Shown: positions 51,422-60,375, counted from the first letter of the stretch. The stretch: DNA of 64,000 bases from Hyunsoonleella flava (GCF_004310325.1 NZ_SIRT01000018.1:1-64000); one strand, 5' to 3'. Program-made: numbers and translations. Notes: generated by a model not told the origin, from the letters alone.

Positions 51422-52321
51422 TTAATCGGTTTTGTAATCCTCCAATTTCCGTGGGCCTTCCAGCAACACTCTAACGATCTGCAAAGTACCATCGTCTTTG
51501 GTGGCAATCTGCCATTTAATCAAAGAGATTTCGCCATTTTCAATTTCCAGTCCTGTAATGCTTCTAGGGTGTACACAGCTTCCATCATTAAAAAATGCAA
51601 TGTCTCCAGGTTCTGGGAATCTTGGGCGATGTGTATGTCCAGCAATGGTTAAAAGGTTGCCGTTTTCAGCAATCCACTTTTTGGTTCTGCGCTCTACCTT
51701 AATAAGTTCTTTGTAGTTTTTCGCAGGACTAGTAGGGTCTGCAATTCCCATTACGTTTAAGGGTTTCCAAAGCACACGTACCATAAAACGACTCCATTTC
51801 CAAAATAGGTAATTCCACCAATCAGCTTGATGCCCATGTGTTAAAAATAATTCTTGTCCAGTAGAACAATGCTTTAAAACAATGCCTTCATGATAGGTGA
51901 TGTTTCCAAAAAGTTCAACATCTTCACCAACTTTTGGGTCAAAATACGTGGAAAGGTGCTTCTTTACATAATCAGGGTTTCGGTAGACCATATCATGATT
52001 GCCCCAAATCATGTGTAAACGATTATCCTTATGAAACAACTTCATTAACATGAATACATTTTTATGGGCATTTAAAATAGATTCAAACGATAGGTTTTCC
52101 CATAATTCGTCGCCATCGCCCAATTCGAAATACTGAAAACCTTCTGCATAATAATGCTTTAGTGCGTGAAAATAGATGTTGCGATTATTGGCAAAATCAT
52201 CAGCGAAACTATTGTCGCCACGGTGGCAATCACTAAACAAAATAAATTTACTCTCGTCATCAAAATCGACAACTTTAGCATTTTTGTATGCGTTATTTAA
52301 ACGTTTTTTAGAAGAAAACAT
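51422..52321 (-). CDS. Calcineurin-like metallophosphoesterase
   Basis: The 299-residue protein has the full set of metal motifs: Asp31-Cys-His33 (FSDCHRGD), GDGDELWEN (68-76), GNHD (107-110), THGHQADWW and GHTHRPRF. The family includes LpxH-like and nucleotide phosphodiesterases; the substrate is unknown. It is the middle gene of a GDSL-hydrolase / phosphoesterase / DUF1853 operon, 31 bp after the first gene. Confidence 0.88.
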   Translation of the reverse strand: MFSSKKRLNNAYKNAKVVDFDDESKFILFSDCHRGDNSFADDFANNRNIYFHALKHYYAEGFQYFELGDGDELWENLSFESILNAHKNVFMLMKLFHKDNRLHMIWGNHDMVYRNPDYVKKHLSTYFDPKVGEDVELFGNITYHEGIVLKHCSTGQELFLTHGHQADWWNYLFWKWSRFMVRVLWKPLNVMGIADPTSPAKNYKELIKVERRTKKWIAENGNLLTIAGHTHRPRFPEPGDIAFFNDGSCVHPRSITGLEIENGEISLIKWQIATKDDGTLQIVRVLLEGPRKLEDYKTD

Positions 52322-52352
52322 GCCTAAAAGTGTTTAGGCTAATATAGGTAAA

Positions 52353-53069
52353 TTAGTTACCATTATAGCCAATTTTTTCAAGCGCAAGAGGTAAAATACG
52401 ACTAACAAATTTTGAGTAAGCCAAGGTTGATGGGTGTAAACGGTCACTGGCTATTAAGTCGGGTTCATCTAAACCTTTCCTGGTAATATCCGTAATATAA
52501 ACGTATGTTATTCCGTTTTCGTTGCAGTAATTTTCGATAAAATCGTTGTATTTATCGATGCCATTGGATATGCTTTCTCTACCAGCACCATAAGGAGTGA
52601 AGGCATAGTCTGGAATGGAAACCACTATTAAGTTTTTCTTCACCCCTTTGGTATAGGATATGGCTTTATTGGCTAGCTTTGGGAACTGTGTTTCAAATTG
52701 CTCAAAGGGTCTGCCTTGAAACTGATTGTTAACCCCGATTAATAAGGTGGCCAAATCGTAATTTTCTTCTATAGTTTCTTCGTTTAGCGCATTTAGTAAA
52801 GCACTGGTAGTCCAGCCTGTTGTTGCGATAACTTTCAGGTCTATATCTGGATTTCCAGTTTTGTGTTTTATGCTATCCTTTAACTGCTCTGGAAACCTAC
52901 AAGTACTGCAAACGCTTTCTCCAATGGTGTAACTGTCACCCAAAGAAATAATCTTTAAAGGTGTAGTACTTTCCATTACTGGCTGGTCATTTTCTTGTGA
53001 GTTTGAAGTACAGCCCGCGCATAAAAAAAGGACTAAACAAAGGTTTAGAAGAAGATTTTTCAATTTCAT
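52353..53069 (-). CDS. SGNH/GDSL-family hydrolase lipoprotein
   Basis: The 238-residue protein has a signal peptide and lipobox (CAGC, Cys20). The SGNH catalytic pattern comprises block I GDSYTIG with Ser46, block II Gly (TTGWTT), block III GVNNQ, and the block V pair Asp209/His212 in SDRLHPS. It is an esterase- or acetylhydrolase-type enzyme, probably periplasmic or surface-exposed, and the first gene of the three-gene operon. Confidence 0.88.
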   Translation of the reverse strand: MKLKNLLLNLCLVLFLCAGCTSNSQENDQPVMESTTPLKIISLGDSYTIGESVCSTCRFPEQLKDSIKHKTGNPDIDLKVIATTGWTTSALLNALNEETIEENYDLATLLIGVNNQFQGRPFEQFETQFPKLANKAISYTKGVKKNLIVVSIPDYAFTPYGAGRESISNGIDKYNDFIENYCNENGITYVYITDITRKGLDEPDLIASDRLHPSTLAYSKFVSRILPLALEKIGYNGN

Positions 53070-53118
53070 TTTTTATTTTAAAGATACGGTTTTAAATTCT
53101 AAATTAAAACCAATAAAA

Positions 53119-53142
53119 AAGCGTTATAATATTGAAACGCTT
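53119..53142 (-). terminator. Terminator after the transporter-like pseudogene
   Basis: On the minus strand AAGCGTT pairs with AACGCTT (7 bp, 10-nt loop) and is followed by TTTTTATT. Confidence 0.5.
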
Positions 53143-53165
53143 CTTAACTGTGAGGTAAAACGTAT

Positions 53166-53770
53166 TTAATGCATGGCGTATTGCAACCCAAACATAAAGT
53201 TACAATTCTGTTTTAGCTGTATGCCGTTTAAGTCTTGATAAACGGGTGTGCTTATTTCCCTAGCAAATCTTAACCCTTTTAAATCACCATATTTGTTTAT
53301 ATAGTTTAATCCAAATCCAGAGTTTATAAAGGTTCCACCAGAGATTACAGTATCCGCAGTAGTTGCCATCATCGGGTTTAACAATGGGCTAGTGCCATCG
53401 ATCTCATCAAAAAGAGGTGCTTGCAATCTTATTAAAACACTTAAATTGTCTCCAGCTTTGGCAGCAATCCAGTTGTTAAAACTGTAGCGATTACCAAATT
53501 TATAGTCTTGGTCGTTATCTTTCAGGTTTATAAACCCCATTATCTGATGTCCTCAAGAAAATTTGTCGAATTGTCCTAAATAAGTCAATCCAAGTCTTGC
53601 ACCAAAAGATCCTGTGCCTATTTGCATAGGGTAAGGCAGTTGTACGGCATTACCAATAGGCGTTGGTAATAAGTTCTCTCAATACTTTCGGCAGGAATGT
53701 TCATGCCCAATTGCGTGTGTAATACTGTTCTGTTTTTATTAAATATACTTAGAACAATTGTTTGAGAAAA
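53166..53770 (-). pseudogene. Decayed outer-membrane transporter-like gene (5'-truncated, frameshift, stop)
   Basis: An intact ORF spans only 53166-53540 (124 codons), but homology-like sequence continues upstream. Reading on the minus strand, LPYPMQIGTGSFGARLGLTYLGQFDKFS runs (in two pieces) to an in-frame TGA at 53553-53555, where a Trp codon is expected, and then continues as GHQIMGFINLKDND. Further upstream KNRTVLHTQLGMNIPAESIE lies in another frame, so a frameshift falls near 53665-53690. No N-terminal half or signal peptide is found before the hairpin at 53773. It resembles the transporter/meta-pathway outer-membrane proteins. Sequencing errors could explain the two lesions, but not the missing 5' half. 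Confidence 0.68.
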
Positions 53771-53772
53771 AA

Positions 53773-53806
53773 TCTGGGTGATAATCTAATGATTATATCA
53801 CCCAGA
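53773..53806 (-). terminator. Terminator after the giant putative PPi-PEPCK gene
   Basis: On the minus strand TCTGGGTGATATAATC and GATTATCACCCAGA pair over 14 bp (2-nt bulge, ATTA loop), followed by TTTTTT. Confidence 0.8.
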
Positions 53807-53839
53807 ATACTAAAAAACTAAAAATCAATTAACTTCTTA

Positions 53840-56800
53840 CTAATTACTTTTTCTATACAGAGGGTCGGCTCCAATGGTACCTACTAAACTTTTTAGGTAG
53901 TCATCAGATTTCACTTCTGCATAAGATGCTTTTACAGATTTCAATTTGTCCTCAATTCGCATTTCAGAAACAAGGGTTTTATTGTCTTCATTAGCAATAA
54001 AATCCTCTAAATAACTTATTTGGGTGTCATAAAAACCAATATCTTTTTGCTGCTTCAATTTTAAACGTTCAGCATACCAATCACTCTTTACAACATAGTC
54101 TCTATCAAAGAATTTACGCAATTCTGGATCGCTAATATCTTTACCATCATATTCGCCATAAGCCATGATGTGCAATAAAATTTTCAGAGGAGGAATAGCA
54201 GCTTCAATACTACCATCAGCAAAATAGTTTAGTGCTACTTTTTGTTGTGCTTCGGTAATATTATTTATACCATCAACATAATCGTCCATACCTTGTAATT
54301 CTGGTTTCAGCATACGTTCACTAAATACCGCGGTAGGTTCATCAAAAATTCTATTTAAGCATAGTAAATTAAATTTCTCAGTAATTCTGTAACCTAATCT
54401 ACTAGCCAATACTTTTTGTCCGTCATACTCAAAATCCTCCAATTTTTCAAGAGCACCAACCTTAATTAGGTTAATAGGGTCTCTATCCTCAGGAGCCATT
54501 CTAGCCCATATTTCGGGTATCAATAAGCTTACGTCATGGTCTATCTTGTTTTCTGCACCAACATAACCTGCAGCGGTACTAAATCCGTTCGATTCTGTTA
54601 GGATGTGAGATAGTAAAGCATTATTTAAATCAGTTGTTGGTGTCAACATATTAAATGGAGCCTTTGTTAAAGCACCCTCGGATCCTGCACCTGTTGTTGA
54701 TGGTGATTTACCAGTTAAACTACAGATAAAATCCATAAATAATTCTGGAGTTTCTTGATAATGAATTGGGTTATAGACCGCTAAAGGTCTTATACCTGCT
54801 TTTTTATCTACAGGATTATTTCTTCTACCGGGTAACACTGCATTTACAGTATGGATGACTGGATCTTCTAATTTAATTTTTCGCTTTAAGCGCACACCCA
54901 TATCTGAGATGTAAGACGCCTCAGTTTCATTATAAAACTTGTTTGGCTCTAAATAACGTGGATTCTTAGTAGGTAAACCATCCTCAATAATTCTTGGGTG
55001 CGATGGTAATACAAACTGTATATCTTCATCATCGCTGTCAATAATTTCTTTTATGAAGTCTTGAACAGGTTGGGTGTATTTATCGTAATTGATAGTGTCT
55101 TCGTATATTTCAATAGCATCTTTTTTGGTTAACATTTCATAGTTAGTTAAAAATCTACCATCCGAAATAATATCTAATTCCGCACCTTTGTCATAACCAC
55201 GTACAATGGCTTCATCTGGTCTTTGAAATAAATGTGCTTCACAGTTTATAAGAACTTTTACACTTTTATTTGGATATTCGGGGTTTAAGTTTTTAAACTG
55301 ATTTCTTGGAAGCGTAATAGATGCTGAAATATCGTCTTCAGTTTGAATTTTTTCTGAAGCCGAAAAATCAGAGCGTAATTTATTTAACATCCAGTTGCCT
55401 TCTTGGTTAAAACCTATTCTTACATAACTTCCAACCACAGGGTTGTTATTATAAATTAAAGATGTGCCTTTTACACCGTTTATCGTTTCAACAGACATCA
55501 TGTCTTTCCAGTTTAGGTTAGCGCCATGGGCTTGTCTAAATAAACGTTTAACAAACAATATTAAAGAGCGCACATGTACTGGGATATTTTCTAACCATTC
55601 GTTAAATTCATCCGAGTTTTCTTCAGATGGTGTTAACAATTTTACGACAGAACCTAAGGTTCGTTTTTCACTTAATAATGATCTGGATTTTGGTCTTTTA
55701 ATAGTTTTATCTTTCCAGCGAGTTGAATAATTAAATTCTATAATTTCATCAGCCTTTTTAAAGTCTTCTTCTATATTGTGAATATTGAAGTTGCTATATG
55801 TAATGGCATTTTGCATGGATTTTGAAATCTCAGATTTACCACCACCAGAAACCGTACAAGGTTTATGACAAAACACACCTTCTGGGTAAGTCTCAATCAT
55901 ACGCCATAAATCGATGGATTTATGTTTTTCTAACCGAAGTTTATTGCCTGATGGATGTATATAAGTTTTAAAAGGCGATAGCTTTAATCGTTGTTCTTCT
56001 CCCTTGTAATTCCAGGAAATACTATTGGTGTTAGTATCAAAATAAGATGACTCAGGAATATAAATGATATTTGGGTAGGTTTTATCTATAGCATAGTTTT
56101 CTGGTTGTACCTCAATACGATCTCCTAATAAAGTTTTAACATCTTCAATGGTATGATCTAATCCGTAATACACTTTGTAATCTTCGCAATTAACGGTATC
56201 CCCCATCACACGTCTTGCGTAAGCTATGGCGCCACCAGCGTGTTCTTCTTCTAAAACACCATATAAGTTAGCGGAGTAGCTAATTTGTGTTTTAATCTCT
56301 TTTTTAGAATACCCGTAGTAGTTATCGGCAATCAAAGTAACTACGACTCCGCTGTCATCTCTACACGTAATTTTAAATGCACCGCCGTCATTATACAACT
56401 CATTTTCATCTTTCCAGCACATGCCATCCTTTTTTTGACGATCTGTAGCGTCATCAAAATGAGGTAATCCCACCTCTTTCTTTTTCAGCTTTAAAAGTTG
56501 AGGCGCTAAAATAATGCATCCTGTATGTCCTGTCCAGTGTTCTGGATCTAAAGCAGCATCATTATGTGCTAAATTTGGGTTGCCAGCATTACCAAATATA
56601 TTCTCAACGAAGTCTAAATTACTAGCTAAGTTTCCTGGTGTAAAAAAGCGCACCTCTAAAGATTTTTTGGTAACTACACCTTTTACTTCTGGGCAAACTG
56701 TTGGTCTTAAAAGCATAGACACCATGGTTTTTGCTTTTTCTTCCTGGTTTGATGTAAATGGTAACGTATTTAAATCATCCGAGGGTTTGAACGCTTCATT

Positions 56801-57298
56801 TATAAAATGTGCTAAAACTACTCGAGGCACTTCTTTTTTGTCCAATGGTACAGGCAATGGACCTTCAACAATATGAAACGTTCCTTTAGTAGTACGTTTA
56901 TCATGTAATGGGTTGTTCAAGATACCTTGTTTTAAGCGTTTAGAGTTGACTAAATCACTTTCAAATGAATTGCCATCAGGTGGTAGACTAACCTCTCTTG
57001 CTTGTCCTTTTTTAGAAAGTATTAGTGTGTTATTAGGTAATTTATAGGGTTTGTCAATAGATACATCTTTTAGATAACGGTCAATAAAGTTTTGAATCCT
57101 CGTATCAGCTGGTGATAAATGATCGGCTAACAGTCTTGACTTTTCCCGCAAGCTCATGATTAATGGCTTGGTAGTTTTTTCAAATTCTGGGTCACAGAAT
57201 TTAATCGCGCTATCATCTTTATCTTTGAAAGTAGGTTGCCCTAATGCGGCTAATTGTAGGTTGGTAAACTGGATAATGTCTTTTCTTGAATCTTTCAT
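53840..57298 (-). CDS. Giant (1152 aa) protein, putative PPi-type phosphoenolpyruvate carboxykinase
   Basis: The 1152-residue soluble protein has no signal peptide. I recognise it as probably the ~130 kDa pyrophosphate-dependent PEP carboxykinase family described in Entamoeba and some bacteria, which interconverts oxaloacetate plus PPi with PEP, phosphate and CO2. Supporting features are the length, the glycine-rich SGGGKSEISKS (484-494), and the TGKSPSTTGAGSEGALTK block (862-879). It shares no obvious alignment with the ATP-PEPCK at 32529. A TAnnTTTG box lies 48 bp upstream and a strong terminator follows. The gene upstream is glutaryl-CoA dehydrogenase. If the family call is wrong it remains a giant uncharacterised enzyme. 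Confidence 0.6.
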   Translation of the reverse strand: MKDSRKDIIQFTNLQLAALGQPTFKDKDDSAIKFCDPEFEKTTKPLIMSLREKSRLLADHLSPADTRIQNFIDRYLKDVSIDKPYKLPNNTLILSKKGQAREVSLPPDGNSFESDLVNSKRLKQGILNNPLHDKRTTKGTFHIVEGPLPVPLDKKEVPRVVLAHFINEAFKPSDDLNTLPFTSNQEEKAKTMVSMLLRPTVCPEVKGVVTKKSLEVRFFTPGNLASNLDFVENIFGNAGNPNLAHNDAALDPEHWTGHTGCIILAPQLLKLKKKEVGLPHFDDATDRQKKDGMCWKDENELYNDGGAFKITCRDDSGVVVTLIADNYYGYSKKEIKTQISYSANLYGVLEEEHAGGAIAYARRVMGDTVNCEDYKVYYGLDHTIEDVKTLLGDRIEVQPENYAIDKTYPNIIYIPESSYFDTNTNSISWNYKGEEQRLKLSPFKTYIHPSGNKLRLEKHKSIDLWRMIETYPEGVFCHKPCTVSGGGKSEISKSMQNAITYSNFNIHNIEEDFKKADEIIEFNYSTRWKDKTIKRPKSRSLLSEKRTLGSVVKLLTPSEENSDEFNEWLENIPVHVRSLILFVKRLFRQAHGANLNWKDMMSVETINGVKGTSLIYNNNPVVGSYVRIGFNQEGNWMLNKLRSDFSASEKIQTEDDISASITLPRNQFKNLNPEYPNKSVKVLINCEAHLFQRPDEAIVRGYDKGAELDIISDGRFLTNYEMLTKKDAIEIYEDTINYDKYTQPVQDFIKEIIDSDDEDIQFVLPSHPRIIEDGLPTKNPRYLEPNKFYNETEASYISDMGVRLKRKIKLEDPVIHTVNAVLPGRRNNPVDKKAGIRPLAVYNPIHYQETPELFMDFICSLTGKSPSTTGAGSEGALTKAPFNMLTPTTDLNNALLSHILTESNGFSTAAGYVGAENKIDHDVSLLIPEIWARMAPEDRDPINLIKVGALEKLEDFEYDGQKVLASRLGYRITEKFNLLCLNRIFDEPTAVFSERMLKPELQGMDDYVDGINNITEAQQKVALNYFADGSIEAAIPPLKILLHIMAYGEYDGKDISDPELRKFFDRDYVVKSDWYAERLKLKQQKDIGFYDTQISYLEDFIANEDNKTLVSEMRIEDKLKSVKASYAEVKSDDYLKSLVGTIGADPLYRKSN

Positions 57299-57346
57299 GA
57301 TACTTTATACTATTGAATGGTAAATGAATACAACGATATTCAAAAG

Positions 57347-57354
57347 CAAAAGTA
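57347..57354 (-). promoter_or_regulatory. Putative -7 box for the giant putative PEPCK gene
   Basis: Minus-strand TACTTTTG matches TAnnTTTG, 48 bp before the ATG. Just upstream an inverted pair TTGACAT / ATGTCAA (about 57356-57382) could bind a regulator. Confidence 0.4.
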
Positions 57355-57455
57355 AATTGACATTCCTTTAAAAAACATGTCAAAAGTCATGTTATAGCTA
57401 GAAAATATACTAAAACGATGTAGTGAAATTGATACTTCAAGAAGTAAAAAGAAGC

Positions 57456-58634
57456 TTATTTAAAAGCATTCAGTCCAGTAATATCCAATCCTGTAATTAA
57501 TAAATGAATATCATGTGTGCCTTCATAAGTAATGACACTTTCTAAATTCATGGAATGGCGCATAACGGAGTATTCTCCAGTAATTCCCATGCCACCAAGC
57601 ATTTGTCTGGCTTCTCGTGCGATATTAATTGCCATTTCAACATTATTGCGTTTTGCCATGGATATTTGTGCGGAAGTAGCTGTACCATTTTCACGCATTA
57701 CGCCCAATCTCCATGCTAGAAGTTGTGCCTTGGTAATTTCGGTAATCATCTCTGCAAGCTTCTTTTGTTGTAGTTGAAATTGGCCAATAGGTTTACCAAA
57801 TTGGATGCGTTCTTTACTGTAGCGCAAAGCAGTATCATAACAATCCATAGCAGCACCAATAGCACCCCAAGCAATACCATATCTTGCAGAGTCTAAACAT
57901 CCTAGAGGCGCGCCTAATCCAGATTTGTTGGGTAGTAAATTTTCTTTGGGCACTTTTACATTATCAAAAATAAGTTCTCCAGTTGCCGATGCACGAAGCG
58001 ACCATTTGTTGTGGGTTTCTGGCGTAGTAAACCCATCCATACCACGTTCTACAATTAGTCCATGTATTCTGCCCTCTTCATTTTTTGCCCAAACCACGGC
58101 AACCTGCGCAAAAGGCGCGTTACTAATCCAAAGTTTGGCTCCATTTAAAAGATAATGGTCTCCCATATCCTTAAAATTTGTTGTCATACCTCCCGGGTTA
58201 CTGCCATGGTCTGGTTCGGTTAATCCGAAGCACCCCATCCATTCGCCACTGGCTAGTTTTGGTAAATATTTTTGGCGTTGTTCTTCATTGCCATATTTCC
58301 AAATAGGATACATCACCAAGGATGATTGTACTGAGGCTGTGGAACGTACGCCAGAATCACCACGCTCTATTTCCTGCATGATTAAACCATAACTAATTTG
58401 GTCTAACCCTGCACCACCATACTCCATGGGGATATAGGGGCCGAAAGCACCAATTTCAGCTAAACCTCCAATAATCTGTTTTGGGAATTCTGCCTTTTGC
58501 GCATATTCTTCTATGATAGGAGAAACATCACGTTTTACCCAATCACGGGCAGCGTTTCTAACTAATTTATGCTCATCAGTGAGTAATTCATCTAAATTGT
58601 AGTAATCAGGGGCTTCGAATAAATCTGGCTTCAT
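57456..58634 (-). CDS. gcdH: Acyl-CoA dehydrogenase, glutaryl-CoA dehydrogenase type
   Basis: The 392-residue flavoprotein converts glutaryl-CoA to crotonyl-CoA in lysine/tryptophan degradation. The segment GDSGVRSTASVQSSLVMYPI with Arg97 and FGLTEPDHGSNPGGM match glutaryl-CoA dehydrogenases rather than ordinary acyl-CoA dehydrogenases, and the catalytic base is Glu371 in TYEGTHDIH. FAD-binding motifs WISNAPFA and RYGIAWG are present. It has its own -7 box and lies upstream of the giant putative PEPCK on the same strand. Confidence 0.9.
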   Translation of the reverse strand: MKPDLFEAPDYYNLDELLTDEHKLVRNAARDWVKRDVSPIIEEYAQKAEFPKQIIGGLAEIGAFGPYIPMEYGGAGLDQISYGLIMQEIERGDSGVRSTASVQSSLVMYPIWKYGNEEQRQKYLPKLASGEWMGCFGLTEPDHGSNPGGMTTNFKDMGDHYLLNGAKLWISNAPFAQVAVVWAKNEEGRIHGLIVERGMDGFTTPETHNKWSLRASATGELIFDNVKVPKENLLPNKSGLGAPLGCLDSARYGIAWGAIGAAMDCYDTALRYSKERIQFGKPIGQFQLQQKKLAEMITEITKAQLLAWRLGVMRENGTATSAQISMAKRNNVEMAINIAREARQMLGGMGITGEYSVMRHSMNLESVITYEGTHDIHLLITGLDITGLNAFK

Positions 58635-58659
58635 AATTTCGGATTCTTCAGGTTTAATG

Positions 58660-58667
58660 CAAATTTA
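58660..58667 (-). promoter_or_regulatory. Putative -7 box for the glutaryl-CoA dehydrogenase gene
   Basis: Minus-strand TAAATTTG matches TAnnTTTG, 25 bp before the ATG. Confidence 0.4.
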
Positions 58668-58741
58668 TTGAAAATATCGAATAAAAAACTTATTTTTTTA
58701 GGAATAGTTTAATAACGGTAACAGTGTCAAACCTAACTAGT

Positions 58742-59476
58742 TTACATTTTCAAATAGAAATCTTTCGTCAAATTAATATAGTCATTTGTATATTGATGCC
58801 GTTTGGTTTCAATGACTAAGCTATCAATTATAGGTTCACTTTTGCGAAACGAGAATTCTATTAAGCTTCGTTTTATATCGGAACTGGGATTGCCTTTTAT
58901 CCTAAGTATCTTCTTAGGAAATAGTTTAAACGTAGCAGCTAATTCAATAAAATACCCTTCCTCTTTAAATGGAATAACCACATTAAAAGTACCTACCTCT
59001 GATAATAATTTTGACACGCTTTCTATTAAGTGCCCAAATGGCATCGCGTCTTGAAACCTAGCTAAATCCCTTTGTTTGTTTTCTGTCTTAAAATCTTCTG
59101 AATAAAACGGAGGATTACAAATAATTAAATCATATTTATCCTCAATTTCTTTAGTAAACTCATCTAAAGAAGCATGGTAACAAAACAATGTATCTCCCCA
59201 AGGGGACTGCTCAAAGTTTTCAACACATTGCTCATAAGCGTTTTCATCAATCTCTAACGCATCTATAATCCCAACAGTTTCAGATGTAGCGCTACTTCTT
59301 TGCGCCAATATTAAGGATAAAACTCCAGTGCCTGCACCAACATCTAATATGGAAAACGGTTTTTTCTCCAAGGAAGTCCAAACACCTAGAAGCACGCTGT
59401 CGGTACCAACTTTCATTGCGCATCGGTCTTGGTTAACTCTAAATTTTTTAAATAGAAAGGGAGCAACGCTCATCAA
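58742..59476 (-). CDS. trmN6: tRNA1(Val) (adenine37-N6)-methyltransferase
   Basis: SAM-dependent methyltransferase of 244 residues (E. coli YfiC type) with motif I DVGAGTG (45-51) and the catalytic NPPFY (121-125) of N6-adenine methyltransferases. The opening FLFKKFRVNQDRCAMKVGTDSVLLG is characteristic. Two adjacent ATG codons (59476 and 59473) are possible starts; homologues usually begin with a single Met, so 59473 is equally good. Confidence 0.92.
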   Translation of the reverse strand: MMSVAPFLFKKFRVNQDRCAMKVGTDSVLLGVWTSLEKKPFSILDVGAGTGVLSLILAQRSSATSETVGIIDALEIDENAYEQCVENFEQSPWGDTLFCYHASLDEFTKEIEDKYDLIICNPPFYSEDFKTENKQRDLARFQDAMPFGHLIESVSKLLSEVGTFNVVIPFKEEGYFIELAATFKLFPKKILRIKGNPSSDIKRSLIEFSFRKSEPIIDSLVIETKRHQYTNDYINLTKDFYLKM

Positions 59477-59857
59477 AATAAGGTCTTAAGTAATACATGG
59501 TAAATATAACCTGAAATTCTCTTCGTTCTGTCTTTGATAAAAGGTAATTATTTAAAATTTTTATGCAGTTTAACGATAAAATATGGAGAATAACGATAAA
59601 ATCATTATATTAATGCTTCGATTCAGACGGTTTAATGAAATAGGAGGCTAATTTTATTTAAAAAGCGTTTTTCAAGCTTTACCAGCGCGTTTCTTGTCTT
59701 GGTAATTGGTCATCTCTTTTCATTCGTAAATAAGTAATGCTAATAATTATTGAATAGTATAGGGTGATTTGTAATTATCACTTTTACAATTGCTTTTTAT
59801 TATTTGAAATTGAAAAGAAGTTATCCCACTAAATCAACTAAAACTAAACTTAAAACT
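59477..59857. other. 381-bp intergenic region with a 12-bp direct repeat
   Basis: No convincing gene is seen. TAACGATAAAAT occurs at 59571-59582 and again at 59591-59602, 20 bp apart start to start (two helical turns), which suggests a pair of protein-binding sites. The longest ATG frame I read here (59583) has 22 codons and no recognisable features. It lies between two divergently transcribed genes. Confidence 0.55.
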
Positions 59858-60325
59858 ATGGCACAACAAAATCAAAACATCTGGCAACTTAATGAATTGT
59901 TGAAGATAAATCATATAGCTGAAAAATCGTATTTGGAAGCGCTTGAGGCAACTAGCAATGAAGAATTAAAGCAATTTTTTAGGGCTCGGGCTTTTGAGCG
60001 TAATGAATTTTGTAGGTATCTAGGAGCGGAAATTAGAATGATGGGTGGCATACCGGATTACTCTGATACAAACACAAAAATTAATTGGCCCGATTTTAAA
60101 AAGATTTTAGCTTCTAAAAATGCACGCTTTTTATTTACTGAAATAAACAGAATTAAAAGTATTTGTTTGACGCATTACAATAATGTTCTGAATAGTTACG
60201 AATTCCATGAAGGTTTGGTTAAACTTCTGAAAGAACAACGAAAAATAATTGGACGCTCTATAGGCTATATGAGATATAAAGACGGTTTGTCTAACACAAA
60301 CCAGCAACTTATTGCTAACCTTTAA
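59858..60325 (+). CDS. Four-helix-bundle protein (PA2169-type, DUF2383)
   Basis: I start at ATG 59858 (155 residues); an earlier in-frame start would add 18 non-homologous residues. It is all-helical, with a ferritin-like four-helix layout (LNELLKINHIAEKSYLEALEA; FFRARAFERNEFCRYLGAEI; LFTEINRIKSICLTHYNNVL; LVKLLKEQRKIIGRSIGYMR). Two ExxxR/H-like surfaces exist, but no clear di-iron set can be assigned. A paralogue is at 62920-63369. Such proteins are often stress-induced; function unknown. Confidence 0.75.
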   Translation: MAQQNQNIWQLNELLKINHIAEKSYLEALEATSNEELKQFFRARAFERNEFCRYLGAEIRMMGGIPDYSDTNTKINWPDFKKILASKNARFLFTEINRIKSICLTHYNNVLNSYEFHEGLVKLLKEQRKIIGRSIGYMRYKDGLSNTNQQLIANL

Positions 60326-60346
60326 AACAAGATTTTACATTTTTGG

Positions 60347-60375
60347 AAAGCTGCCTAAAATAGGTGGCTTTTTTT
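60347..60375 (+). terminator. Terminator after the first four-helix-bundle gene
   Basis: AAAGCTGCCTA (60347-60357) pairs with TAGGTGGCTTT (60361-60371) with two wobbles, followed by a T-run that reaches the convergent rimM stop. Confidence 0.6.

Noticed and set aside
55464-56876. Several plus-strand ORFs of 60-120 codons antisense to the giant putative PEPCK gene
   Set aside because: Frame shadows of a conserved long ORF; none has a recognisable motif.
59583-59651. 22-codon ATG ORF in the trmN6 intergenic region
   Set aside because: Too short, no hydrophobic helix or other feature; the flanking direct repeat suggests regulatory DNA instead.
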